The position numbers and the translations under genes are program-made. 21,665 nucleotides of DNA from Nitrosomonadales bacterium (GTDB lineage Bacteria; Pseudomonadota; Gammaproteobacteria; Burkholderiales; Nitrosomonadaceae). Below, one piece after another: positions 13,660 to 21,647 of the stretch. The notes beneath the pieces are model-generated. The model did no database searches. It saw nothing but the letters and a program-made list of their open reading frames with translations, and was not told the origin of the DNA. Positions within the stretch are counted from its first letter, which is position 1, and each line of letters begins with the position of its first letter. The stretch is from contig SPBV01000006.1 in NCBI GenBank assembly GCA_004525885.1, positions 1 to 21,665 on the forward strand, written 5' to 3'.

Positions 13660-15807
13660 TTATCGTTTCCAAGTGTGATATCGAAATAGCCACATCAACA
13701 CACGTTGTGGAGCATGATTTTTTTTCCATATACCCGCGACATTTTTATTTGCTTCTACCAAGGTCGGGTAAGTGTGGATAGTGCCAAGAATCTTTGAAAG
13801 TCCTAAACCATGCTTCATCGCTAAAACAAATTCGGCTAACAAATCTCCAGCATGTTCACTCACAATAGTTGCGCCTAGGATATGATCCTTATCCGGTCTC
13901 GTTAGTACTTTGACGAAGCCATGTGTCGTACTATCTGTAATAGCGCGATCAAGATCATCAAATTCATATCTTGTAACCTCGTATGGAACATCTTTTTCTT
14001 TAGCCTCTTGTTCATTGAGACCTACACGGGCAACTTCTGGATCAACAAATGTGGCCCAGGGAATAACTGAATAATCTACTTTGAATTTCTTAAAGTCACC
14101 AAAGAGTGCATTAACTGCTGCATACCAGGCTTGGTGTGAGGCGGTATGGGTGAACTGGTATGGTCCAGCTACGTCACCTGCAGCGAAAATATTAGGGTAG
14201 AGTGTTTCTAAATATTCATTAGTTACCACTGTATTTTGCGTCTCAATACCTAGTTCTTCTAAGCCGTATCCTGTTAACCGCGCCTTGCGGCCTACTGCAC
14301 AGAGCAGCGTATCAAATTCGATGCGCTGCTCTGTTCCATTGTGACCAATAGTAATAAATTTATGATCTCCTTCGCGCTCGCAACGTAGGGCCCTATGATC
14401 CGTAAGTACATATACGCCATCACGTTCAAGCGAAGTCTGCACTATTTTAGAGACCTCTACGTCTTCACGAATCATGATCCGAGATGCCATTTCAATTTGT
14501 GTAACTTTGGACCCTAAGCGAGCAAAAATTTGAGCTAGTTCGCAGCCAATCGGCCCACCACCAAGTACAATTAATCGTGATGGCGGCAAATCATTTTTAG
14601 CAAACTCATCCCACAGAGTGTCACTGGTGACGTAGCCAACTTCGTCTAAACCGGGCAGGGGAGGCACTATTGGTTGAGCACCTGTGGCAATTACAATATT
14701 TCTGGTAGTTAGGTATTGCATGCTGCCGTCATGTAGCTTTACTTCAACAGTCCAAGGATCCTTGATGCAGGCATAACCCTCAAGTACTTCTACCCCTAAT
14801 TTTGTGTAACGTTCAATGCTATCGTGTGGCGCCACAGTACGAATCACCTCATGTACCCGCGCCATCACTTCCTTAAAACTAAATTCGGGCACTCTTGCTT
14901 TCAGGCCATAGTTGTCCCCATGGCTTATCTGATAGATTAATCGAGCTGATTTGATTAAAGCCTTGCTTGGTACGCACCCGTAATTAAGACAATCACCACC
15001 CATCTTTTGTGCTTCTATCAGCGTTACTTTGGCCTTCACGGCAGCACCGATGTAAGCGGTCACTAAACCAGCTGCTCCAGCACCAATTATTATTAGATTG
15101 CGATCAAACTTTTGTGGGCGTTTCCATTTAGCATATACGCGACGGCGTTGTAGGAAATGTAGGAACCATTTGGCAAATAACGGAAATACTCCTAACAAAG
15201 TAAATGAAACTAATATCCCAGGAGAGGTGACACTAGAAAGTTCTGATATCTTTGCAAGTTGTGTGCCTGCATTTACGTAAACGAGTGTGCCAGCAAGCAT
15301 ACCTGCCTGGCTTACCCAATAATAATTAGCCGTGCGAATTGGGGTTAGTCCCATTAAGAGGTTAACAATAAAAAAAGGGAATAACGGTACTAGACGAAGC
15401 ATGAATAAATAGAACGCGCCGTCTTTAGCTATACCGTTGTTAATGGTACGTAATCGATCACCAAAGTGGCTCTGGATAGCTTCACGAAGTAGATAACGTG
15501 AGACTAAAAAAGCAATCGTTGCGCCGATACTAGAGGCAAATGAAACAATTACTGTTCCCCACAATAAACCAAATAAAGCCCCGGCTATAAGTGTCATCAC
15601 CAGAGCGCCTGGCAAGGAAAGTGCAGCAATTGTAATATAAAATAAAAAGAAGTAAAATCCAACTAGCGCTGGTGAATCTATGCGCCACGCTTCAAATTGT
15701 CCTAAACTAGACTTAAGACTATGGAGAGATAGATAAGAGTCTAGATCCAGTGCAAAAAAAATTGACACCAGAAACATTATTATTGTAATAATTATCGTTT
15801 TTCTCAT
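13660..15807 (-). CDS. VTT (TVP38/TMEM64) membrane domain fused to FAD-dependent disulfide reductase
   Basis: A 715-residue fusion. Residues 1-215 are a VTT/SNARE-associated (DedA-relative) membrane domain with GALFGLLWGTVIVSFASSIG and FMLRLVPLFPFFIVNLLMGL, hydrophobic helices typical of TVP38/TMEM64. After a basic linker (RRRVYAKWKR, 221-230) comes a complete pyridine nucleotide-disulfide oxidoreductase: FAD-binding IIGAGAAGLVTAYIG (240-254), redox-active Cys273 and Cys278 in GGDCLNYGCVPSKA, NAD(P)-binding LGGGPIGCELAQIF, the second FAD segment IFAAGDVAGPYQFTHTASHQ, and the dimer-interface HTYPTLVE with His678 and Glu685. It resembles mercuric reductase and lipoamide dehydrogenase, but has no N-terminal HMA domain and no C-terminal Cys pair, so Hg(II) reduction is unlikely. 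It starts 9 bases after arsS. Reduction of a thiol or an arsenical at the membrane is a plausible but unproven role. Confidence 0.9.
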   Translation of the reverse strand: MRKTIIITIIMFLVSIFFALDLDSYLSLHSLKSSLGQFEAWRIDSPALVGFYFFLFYITIAALSLPGALVMTLIAGALFGLLWGTVIVSFASSIGATIAFLVSRYLLREAIQSHFGDRLRTINNGIAKDGAFYLFMLRLVPLFPFFIVNLLMGLTPIRTANYYWVSQAGMLAGTLVYVNAGTQLAKISELSSVTSPGILVSFTLLGVFPLFAKWFLHFLQRRRVYAKWKRPQKFDRNLIIIGAGAAGLVTAYIGAAVKAKVTLIEAQKMGGDCLNYGCVPSKALIKSARLIYQISHGDNYGLKARVPEFSFKEVMARVHEVIRTVAPHDSIERYTKLGVEVLEGYACIKDPWTVEVKLHDGSMQYLTTRNIVIATGAQPIVPPLPGLDEVGYVTSDTLWDEFAKNDLPPSRLIVLGGGPIGCELAQIFARLGSKVTQIEMASRIMIREDVEVSKIVQTSLERDGVYVLTDHRALRCEREGDHKFITIGHNGTEQRIEFDTLLCAVGRKARLTGYGLEELGIETQNTVVTNEYLETLYPNIFAAGDVAGPYQFTHTASHQAWYAAVNALFGDFKKFKVDYSVIPWATFVDPEVARVGLNEQEAKEKDVPYEVTRYEFDDLDRAITDSTTHGFVKVLTRPDKDHILGATIVSEHAGDLLAEFVLAMKHGLGLSKILGTIHTYPTLVEANKNVAGIWKKNHAPQRVLMWLFRYHTWKR

Positions 15808-15816
15808 TGCTTGACT

Positions 15817-16800
15817 CTACTCATGTAATGCACCACCACAGCTACTACCTTGTCCAGCAGTGCAGCCGTAGCAGTGGTCAGCCACCCGGATTGCTCGGCC
15901 TGACGGATTTTTATTTAGTAAATCACGTAAATGAGGTTTTCTTTTTAATCTTTGTATTGATGGTGTATCTAGATCTAACTCTAACCCCAATTGCTGATTA
16001 AAATCGCAATCGTATAGAAAACCTTTCCAATCAACACTAATTAGGTTGCGGCACATTACGTTTGCAAAGTTCGCTACAGTGAAATTTTCTTTTAGTAGTT
16101 GTATATAGTCATTGAACTGTCCTTTTGAAATTAGTGTAGAACCAAAGCGCTGTATGGGCATATTAGTTATTGTAAATAACTCATTAAAGATGACACCGAA
16201 GTTCTGATATAACTCTTTCTTATAGATGACTTGTAGCTTAGTTTGATCAGGAGGCAATGAAGGGCCTTGTGGGTTGTAAACAAGATTGAGTATCAATCCA
16301 GAGCCTTTGCTGCCATAACCAAGTGCATTGAGCTTTTGTAAAGCTAGAATACTCTTGTCAAAAACTCCTTCTCCACGCTGTTTATCCACATCTTCAATTG
16401 AATAACAGGGAAGTGAAGCAACAATCTCGACCTGTTGTCTAGCTAAAAATCTAGCCAGATCATCTTGACTAGGTTCAAATAGGATTGTTAGATTACAACG
16501 ATCAATCACTTTCACACCCAATGCACTAGCCTCATCTACTAGTAACCTGAATCCTTTGTGGAGTTCAGGGGCGCCACCAGTGAGATCAAGAGTTGTAATG
16601 TTACGGGCTACAAGCACCTGTGGGATAAGCTTAAGGGTCTCGGTATCCATCATTTCTTTACGGTTTGGCCCCGCATTGACATGGCAGTGTACGCAGGACT
16701 GGTTACAGCGATAACCAAGGTTAATCTGAAGAGTTGTAAGTTGATGGCGATTTAGGTTCGGAAACTTTGTCGCTTGAAGCAATGGTAGTGTGGCGTGCAT
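15817..16800 (-). CDS. arsS: Arsenosugar biosynthesis radical SAM protein ArsS
   Basis: A radical SAM enzyme that, in cyanobacteria, joins the 5'-deoxyadenosyl group of SAM to a dimethylarsenical, a key step to arsenosugars. The 327 residues contain the [4Fe-4S] motif Cys32-x3-Cys36-x2-Cys39 (YRCNQSCVHCHVNAGP), SAM-binding DLTGGAPEL, the DUF3641-type central part and MCRNLISVDWKGFLYDCDFN. The C-terminal Cys-rich end is CYGCTAGQGSSCGG (Cys310, Cys313, Cys321), likely ligands of an auxiliary cluster. From memory many members are selenoproteins; this copy ends in ordinary codons with no in-frame TGA, so it is a Cys form. The ATG has TAGGAAAAG close upstream and is the first gene of the minus-strand cluster. 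The call is secure from the order CNQSCVHCHVNAGP plus neighbouring TIGR04282/04283 and ArsM. Confidence 0.92.
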   Translation of the reverse strand: MHATLPLLQATKFPNLNRHQLTTLQINLGYRCNQSCVHCHVNAGPNRKEMMDTETLKLIPQVLVARNITTLDLTGGAPELHKGFRLLVDEASALGVKVIDRCNLTILFEPSQDDLARFLARQQVEIVASLPCYSIEDVDKQRGEGVFDKSILALQKLNALGYGSKGSGLILNLVYNPQGPSLPPDQTKLQVIYKKELYQNFGVIFNELFTITNMPIQRFGSTLISKGQFNDYIQLLKENFTVANFANVMCRNLISVDWKGFLYDCDFNQQLGLELDLDTPSIQRLKRKPHLRDLLNKNPSGRAIRVADHCYGCTAGQGSSCGGALHE

Positions 16801-16808
16801 TCTTTTCC

Positions 16809-16836
16809 TAGATAATCATAAAAACTAGATTATATA
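16809..16836 (-). promoter_or_regulatory. Operator-like inverted repeat over a possible -10 before arsS
   Basis: TAGATAATC (16809-16817) and GATTATATA (16828-16836) are inverted copies with one mismatch, 10 bases apart. A minus-strand TATAAT (16834-16829) lies in the right arm, 28 bases before the arsS ATG. The -35 region is poor (AACAAC), as expected for a promoter that needs an activator. The bound protein is unknown. Confidence 0.35.
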
Positions 16837-17186
16837 ATTCGTATCAGTTTCGTTGTTGTGTATCCTAATACTAGCCTTATGTCCCGGGTTACAAACGTCG
16901 CAACGAAGCAACAACGACGAAGGTGAATACTGTTGTTATTATCATTAATACATATCTTAGCCAGACCAATTACAGTGTATGCAAAATTCTCTGATTACTG
17001 CAAAAAATATATGCTTTTCTACCCTGAATGGCATTATTCCGCTGAAATGAGGATTACTGATTGAAAGTCTTATCATTTTAAATCTAGATCACATAGCTGA
17101 TAAAATGATCGCTGTATTATTCTAATCAATATAAATATATTGTATCCAAATAATTTATTGGGTAAATAAGAATAAAGGAGATTTTT
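16837..17186. other. Intergenic region between divergent arsS and a small zinc-ribbon gene
   Basis: 350 bases without convincing coding sequence. It carries an inverted repeat ATCATTTTA (17072-17080) / TAAAATGAT (17101-17109) with a 20-base gap, about 80 bases before the plus-strand start at 17187, and AT-rich DNA around 17115-17160 where a plus-strand promoter could lie. No ArsR, LysR or other regulator ORF is here. Confidence 0.45.
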
Positions 17187-17441
17187 ATGGAATGGATTCA
17201 TGTATGGATTCTAGTGTGGTTAGTCTGTGTAATTGCTACCGCAATTCTTGGCTCCACAAAAGGAATGGGAGCTAGTGGATTTTTCTATGGACTGATACTC
17301 GGTCCGCTTGGAGTTGCTCTTGTGTTCATTAGCAAAGGGAAAAGAGTAGCATGTCCATTTTGTGGCAAACTAATTTATATGACTTCAACAGTTTGCCTAC
17401 ATTGCGATAAAAAAATTCCTGGCAAAAAAGAAAAAGCATAA
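17187..17441 (+). CDS. Small two-TM zinc-ribbon protein
   Basis: An 84-residue membrane protein. TM1 is about 4-22 (IHVWILVWLVCVIATAILG) and TM2 about 31-49 (GFFYGLILGPLGVALVFIS). A cytosolic zinc ribbon follows, with Cys56-x2-Cys59 (CPFCGK) and Cys70-x2-Cys73 (CLHCDK), and a Lys-rich end. An AAGGAG ribosome site lies 7 bases before the ATG. The architecture, helices with Gly-Pro (LGPLG) followed by a CPxCG...CxxC zinc ribbon, occurs in small bacterial proteins of unknown role annotated as zinc-ribbon or membrane proteins. It is divergent from the arsS cluster and followed by yihY after 57 bases; the two may share a transcript. Confidence 0.75.
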   Translation: MEWIHVWILVWLVCVIATAILGSTKGMGASGFFYGLILGPLGVALVFISKGKRVACPFCGKLIYMTSTVCLHCDKKIPGKKEKA

Positions 17442-17498
17442 GATACTAAACACAAATGAAAAACATACTATGTTTCAGTTGAAGCTTTGGATTGCTGA

Positions 17499-18881
17499 GT
17501 GAAGACTCTCACTTCAGGTTTTCTGAGTCGCTTCCAAAAATTTATTTGGGAGGAACAAGCGGATCCACAGTCACCTTGGAGGGCGCATGGGTTCATGCTC
17601 ATGCGCACCATACTGATTCTCGTGCAAGATATTGTGCAGGGTCAACTCACGCTTCGTGCAATGAGCTTGGTATACACAACATTACTGTCGATCGTTCCGT
17701 TACTTGCACTAACTTTCTCCGTATTAAAAGCATTTGGTGTTCATAACAAGATTCAGCCGATGCTGCTAACATTTCTTGAGCCTCTTGGTGAGGAGGGTAA
17801 GGAAGTGGCGTCTAATATCGTACAATTCATCGAGAATATGAACGTCGGTGTACTTGGTGCAGTTGGGTTAGGGCTGCTTCTTTATACAGCGATTTCATTG
17901 ATGCAAAAAATTGAACAATCACTGAATTATATTTGGCATATTTCACTTCCCAGACGTATTGGCGAGAGAGTCGTTCGTTATCTTAGTGTAATCATGGTCG
18001 GGCCAATTCTTGTGTTCTCGGCACTTGGTATTACTGCAACCGTAATGAATCATGATGCGATGCGCGGCATACTAGCAATCGGAGCACTAGACGAGACTGT
18101 AAAAATACTAAGTAAGCTTATGCCTTATTTACTCGTAATCTCGTTTTTCACATTTGTTTACATGTTTATTCCGAATACAAGAGTGCGATTCAAGCCTGCA
18201 CTGATTGGTGGTACAGTTAGCGGAATTGGTTGGCAAACTGCAGGATGGCTATTTGCTACCTTTGTGGCATCTTCAAATAATTACGCTGCGGTCTATTCAG
18301 GCTTGGCAATCCTTATACTTTTCATGATTTGGCTCTATTTAAGCTGGTTGATCCTGTTGTTTGGCGCTAGCGTTGCATTCTACATTCAGCATCAAGAATA
18401 CATATATTTTAAGGACGGCCAGCCTCGACTTAGTGACCGGTTGAGTAACCGGATGCGCGAACGTCTAGCACTCTCAATTATGTGCTTAGTGGCGGGCAAG
18501 TTTCTTGATGGTGAGCCGATGCCCTCAATATCAGAATTCAAACGCTTACTTGGAGTACCAATACACGTGCTTCAGACAGTGCTTGATACTCTGGAACGCC
18601 AGGAGTTCATTGTGCAGAATGGTGATGACCCGCCGGCCTATCTACCTGCGCGAGATCCATCTTTAGTCTCGGTAACACAGGTGCTCAATAACGTACGCAT
18701 TGCCGGAGAAGATCGCCTTCTATCACCTGATAGATTACAAGCACCACGGCCTGTTGAGGAAGTACTAGATCGGATGCAGCAGGCTGTTGAATCATCTGTC
18801 GGTGACATAACACTACGAGACTTAGTTACACAGAATACTGAAAATTTAGCGCAGAATCCAAAAATGATGGAAGACTGGTAA
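17499..18881 (+). CDS. YihY/BrkB (UPF0761) family inner-membrane protein with C-terminal extension
   Basis: A polytopic inner-membrane protein of 460 residues. The YihY/BrkB domain spans about 40-310, with hydrophobic helices and the conserved LTLRAMSLVYTTLLSIVPLL, IWHISLPRRIGERVVRYLSV and FVASSNNYAAVYSGLAILIL. It once was called RNase BN in error; the family role is undefined. The remaining 150 residues are soluble: MRERLALSIMCLVAGKFLDG, LLGVPIHVLQTVLDTLERQE and FIVQNGD look like a winged helix-turn-helix, as in longer beta/gammaproteobacterial members. The GTG start is the first possible codon, since a TGA ends the frame just upstream; its ribosome site is poor. An in-frame ATG at 17595 with GGAGGG 11 bases upstream would remove 32 residues and cannot be excluded. 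It is convergent with rmuC. Confidence 0.88.
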   Translation: MKTLTSGFLSRFQKFIWEEQADPQSPWRAHGFMLMRTILILVQDIVQGQLTLRAMSLVYTTLLSIVPLLALTFSVLKAFGVHNKIQPMLLTFLEPLGEEGKEVASNIVQFIENMNVGVLGAVGLGLLLYTAISLMQKIEQSLNYIWHISLPRRIGERVVRYLSVIMVGPILVFSALGITATVMNHDAMRGILAIGALDETVKILSKLMPYLLVISFFTFVYMFIPNTRVRFKPALIGGTVSGIGWQTAGWLFATFVASSNNYAAVYSGLAILILFMIWLYLSWLILLFGASVAFYIQHQEYIYFKDGQPRLSDRLSNRMRERLALSIMCLVAGKFLDGEPMPSISEFKRLLGVPIHVLQTVLDTLERQEFIVQNGDDPPAYLPARDPSLVSVTQVLNNVRIAGEDRLLSPDRLQAPRPVEEVLDRMQQAVESSVGDITLRDLVTQNTENLAQNPKMMEDW

Positions 18882-18963
18882 GTATTGTAAAGCCTAAGTT
18901 GAGATTAAAAACCTAATAATAATTATTCTCTCTTAAACGGGGAGACTGGCGGAAGAGGGGCGG

Positions 18964-20280
18964 CTAGATATCATCCGAGATCGAATCTGTGATTAGCTTT
19001 TGCGAGAGTGGCTTAGTAGGTTTTACCCCAAGTTTTGTTAGTATCTCTGCCTGGCGGATAACATTTCCTTTCCCTTTCGTAAATTTACTGTAGGCGCCAT
19101 CATATGCCTCTTGAGCTTGGTGCAGATGTTTTCCCAGTTTATCAAGATCATCCACAAAGCCAGCTAGCTTATTGAGGAGTTCTGCTCCACGGCTAGCAAT
19201 CTCTTGGGCATTACGGTTTTGTTGCTCTTGTTTCCAGAGATGTGCAACAGTACGAACTACAAACAGCAAGGTACTAGGACTAACAAGTAAAATATTCTTT
19301 TTCCATGAGTCTAGCCATAAATTATTGTCATGTGATATGGCAAGCATAAAGGCCGGTTCAACTGGTATGAACATCAAAACAAAATCAAAAGATTGTAGCC
19401 CATAGAGTTGTTGATAATTTTTTTCAGAAAGTTCCTTTATGTGGGAACGAACTGACTCGAGATGACGTTTCAAGGCGCCATTACGTTCAGGATCCGTGCC
19501 CGCATTAGTATGAATTTCGTAGGCCGTGAGTGATACCTTGGCATCAACAATCAGATGACGATCTTCTGGCAAGTGAATAACAACATCTGGCTGGACTCGA
19601 GTTCCATCCTCCCGGATATGGTTTACTTGTACATTATATTCGTGACCTTTGCGTAGTCCAGAAGCCTCTAATACACGTTCTAAGATTAGTTCTCCCCAAT
19701 TACCCTGTGCTTTGGACTGCCCTTTAAGAGCCCGAGTTAGGTTATGAGCATCCTCGGATAACTGGTTATTAAGAGTCATAAGCTGCTTTACTTGTTCAGA
19801 TAACGCTGAACGATCTTTGCCTTCCTGAATATAAACCTCTTGTACTTTTCCTTGAAATTCAGTAATTTTTACCTTGAGTGGCTCTAGTAACTGATCAAGG
19901 TTAATTTTGTTTTGGTCAGTAAATTTTCTAGATTTTTCCTCTAAAATTTCACCGGCTAACATTTTGAATCGATTGGAAAGTTGTTCCTCAGCGTTTCTCT
20001 TAAACTCTAGTTTTTCCTCAGCCTGTGAGCGCTCCAATTCTAATGTTGTTGTCAATTTAGCAATTTCTGTGTTCAATTTTTGATTTTCAACAGTTAGTTG
20101 GTTGTGCAAAAGAACTAGCACATTATGTTCAGATGCCATCCTCTCTACGTTTTGTTCAGATGCGATTAATTGCTCAGTAAGACGAGCTGTAAGGACACGC
20201 AGGACCAACCAAATAATCCCTGCGCCGACAATGAGGCCGACGACGAATGCGACGAAAAGATAGATTGGTTGTCCTATCAT
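18964..20280 (-). CDS. rmuC: DNA recombination protein RmuC
   Basis: A 438-residue membrane-anchored member of the RmuC family, which limits recombination between short inverted repeats in E. coli and is predicted to have a restriction-endonuclease-like fold. An N-terminal TM helix (about 6-28, YLFVAFVVGLIVGAGIIWLV) is followed by a long coiled coil (about 30-190, rich in Glu, Gln, Lys and Leu) and then the RmuC domain, beginning KAQGNWGELILERVLEASGL and with DVVIHLPEDRHLIVDAKVSL, including the IVDAK acid/Lys pair, then SFDFVLMFIPVEPAF and LLVSPSTLLFVVRTV. The C-terminus has LDKLGKHLHQAQEAYD and a NVIRQAEILTKLGVKPTK segment, characteristic of the family. No strong Shine-Dalgarno precedes the ATG. 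It is convergent with yihY, 82 bases away. Confidence 0.93.
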   Translation of the reverse strand: MIGQPIYLFVAFVVGLIVGAGIIWLVLRVLTARLTEQLIASEQNVERMASEHNVLVLLHNQLTVENQKLNTEIAKLTTTLELERSQAEEKLEFKRNAEEQLSNRFKMLAGEILEEKSRKFTDQNKINLDQLLEPLKVKITEFQGKVQEVYIQEGKDRSALSEQVKQLMTLNNQLSEDAHNLTRALKGQSKAQGNWGELILERVLEASGLRKGHEYNVQVNHIREDGTRVQPDVVIHLPEDRHLIVDAKVSLTAYEIHTNAGTDPERNGALKRHLESVRSHIKELSEKNYQQLYGLQSFDFVLMFIPVEPAFMLAISHDNNLWLDSWKKNILLVSPSTLLFVVRTVAHLWKQEQQNRNAQEIASRGAELLNKLAGFVDDLDKLGKHLHQAQEAYDGAYSKFTKGKGNVIRQAEILTKLGVKPTKPLSQKLITDSISDDI

Positions 20281-20693
20281 AATTATTGGAATAAGCTAAC
20301 GTATCTTTATTTTTTGAATAATTAGGAATACTTGGCATATTGACACATGAAAGCCGAGTATTCAACGTGGTGGCAATTGGGGTCAGGACGGAAGCATTAA
20401 TATCCTTGATATCGATGGCTTTAGAGCCTAGCAGCATATGTCCACAAGTATTATTATCGTGGTTTATAATGCAAAAGATTTAAGGGCTTTTTAAGATGGT
20501 TGGTTCAATTCTCTTAAATGATTTTATTAATTGAACCACATCAGAAAAATTAATATCCCAGCAATTAGCTTAAACGATTACCATATAAATTCAGGATGGT
20601 TATTAATCTAATTTAAGTTTGAATGTATCGTTAAATTTTTTAATTAGGCTGGTTAATGTATAAATATATATCCAATATAGCCCTACCATACTT
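20281..20693. other. Intergenic region upstream of two divergent genes
   Basis: 413 bases between rmuC (minus) and the exported protein (plus). It holds a 10-bp inverted repeat TGGTTCAATT (20501-20510) / AATTGAACCA (20529-20538) with an 18-base gap. A reading of 87 codons that overlaps rmuC on the same strand (20174-20437) is treated as a shadow. I saw no tRNA or clear promoter. Confidence 0.45.
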
Positions 20694-21647
20694 ATGCTAG
20701 AACAAACATTACATGAACGTTGGCTGATATTCTTCCCAATCCTGTTCATGTCATTACTTTTTCCATTTTCATCAGCCGCCACTGACAAGGTAAACACTCT
20801 GAGTATTGATAAAGCAAGCGTACCCTGGAAGCATTTATCGTTTAAAGGGAAACAGCTTTTCGCCAAACTTGTGGCCGAAGTCGAATTAACGTCCCCATCG
20901 AAATCTGAACTTGATGCTGCTTTTATTTCTTCCCCTCAAGGTGTACCTATAGCGACAAAAAAATCTGGAGTATTGATCATTGATACTAAAATTTCTGTTA
21001 AATCTATAATTTTACCTAAAGTTAAATTACAAAATGTTGCTTGGTTTGATCCGACCACATTATCTGCGATGCAGTATGTGCGCCAGCGAATTGGATTGAA
21101 TGATGCAAAAAAAACTTACCGATTTACAGATAAGGGGGTTTTTAAGTTTACTAAGCAGCCAATTGATGAAAAAGAAATTTTACAAATACCAGAAAGATGG
21201 ACTGCTGTTAAAGAGCAATTCTTTCCATATAATCCAGGAAAAATGGGCTGTTTAGACATAACTGTACCCATGCCTATTATCTACTTTATTTCAGCATCAA
21301 AAATTTCTGATTTTGAAAAACCTGTGACTATATGTGTATTTAACAAAACAGAGGTTATTTATCTTGATATTCAGAAAGAGCCCGTGGAATCTGTTCAGCT
21401 TAACTATACCGAGATAAAGGGAGAGCAAGTAACTCAGAGAAACACATTAATTTTAGCAGAGGTGCTTTCTCTCAAGGCACGTTCAACATCTCCAGATAAA
21501 GCAGTGGATAATTTTACTTTAGTTGGGTTGCAAGGAAACATTCGAATCTATATTGACCCCAAATTACGAGTCCCAGTTCAATTAAAGGGAGATTACCAAG
21601 GACTTGGTGAACTAGAATTAAAGCTTCAACAAATGACTCATCGGTAG
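20694..21647 (+). CDS. Exported protein of unknown function, possibly DUF3108-like
   Basis: A 317-residue periplasmic protein. The signal peptide is MLEQTLHERWLIFFPILFMS then LLFPFSSA, with likely cleavage before ATDK; the alternative in-frame ATG (codon 19) would leave too short a leader. The mature part begins VNTLSIDKASVPWKHLSFKG and is mostly beta-rich: KSGVLIIDTKISVKSIILPK, PIIYFISASKISDFEKPVTI, IRIYIDPKLRVPVQLKGDYQ. The final PVQLKGDYQGLGELELKL strand pair and the earlier KHLSFKGKQLFAKLVAEVEL recall DUF3108 proteins, periplasmic beta-rich lipid or envelope-linked proteins, but this is a weak resemblance from memory. Two Cys are present (C182, C213 region) and could form a disulfide. The Shine-Dalgarno is not evident. 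It ends 18 bases before the window edge. Confidence 0.65.
   Translation: MLEQTLHERWLIFFPILFMSLLFPFSSAATDKVNTLSIDKASVPWKHLSFKGKQLFAKLVAEVELTSPSKSELDAAFISSPQGVPIATKKSGVLIIDTKISVKSIILPKVKLQNVAWFDPTTLSAMQYVRQRIGLNDAKKTYRFTDKGVFKFTKQPIDEKEILQIPERWTAVKEQFFPYNPGKMGCLDITVPMPIIYFISASKISDFEKPVTICVFNKTEVIYLDIQKEPVESVQLNYTEIKGEQVTQRNTLILAEVLSLKARSTSPDKAVDNFTLVGLQGNIRIYIDPKLRVPVQLKGDYQGLGELELKLQQMTHR

Noticed and set aside
13660..15807. Mercuric reductase (MerA)
   Set aside because: The active-site Cys pair fits, but the HMA domain and C-terminal Cys pair of MerA are missing and a VTT membrane domain is present instead.
17499..18881. Ribonuclease BN
   Set aside because: This is an old, incorrect name for the YihY/BrkB family; true RNase BN is an unrelated metallo-beta-lactamase-fold enzyme.
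20174..20437. 87-codon minus-strand frame across the rmuC start
   Set aside because: It overlaps the rmuC N-terminal membrane segment in another frame, has no ribosome site and no recognised motif; the non-overlapping part alone is too short to judge.
20501..20538. tRNA T-arm-like GGTTCAATT
   Set aside because: The matching inverted copy has an 18-base gap and no acceptor stem, D-arm or anticodon arm could be built around it.
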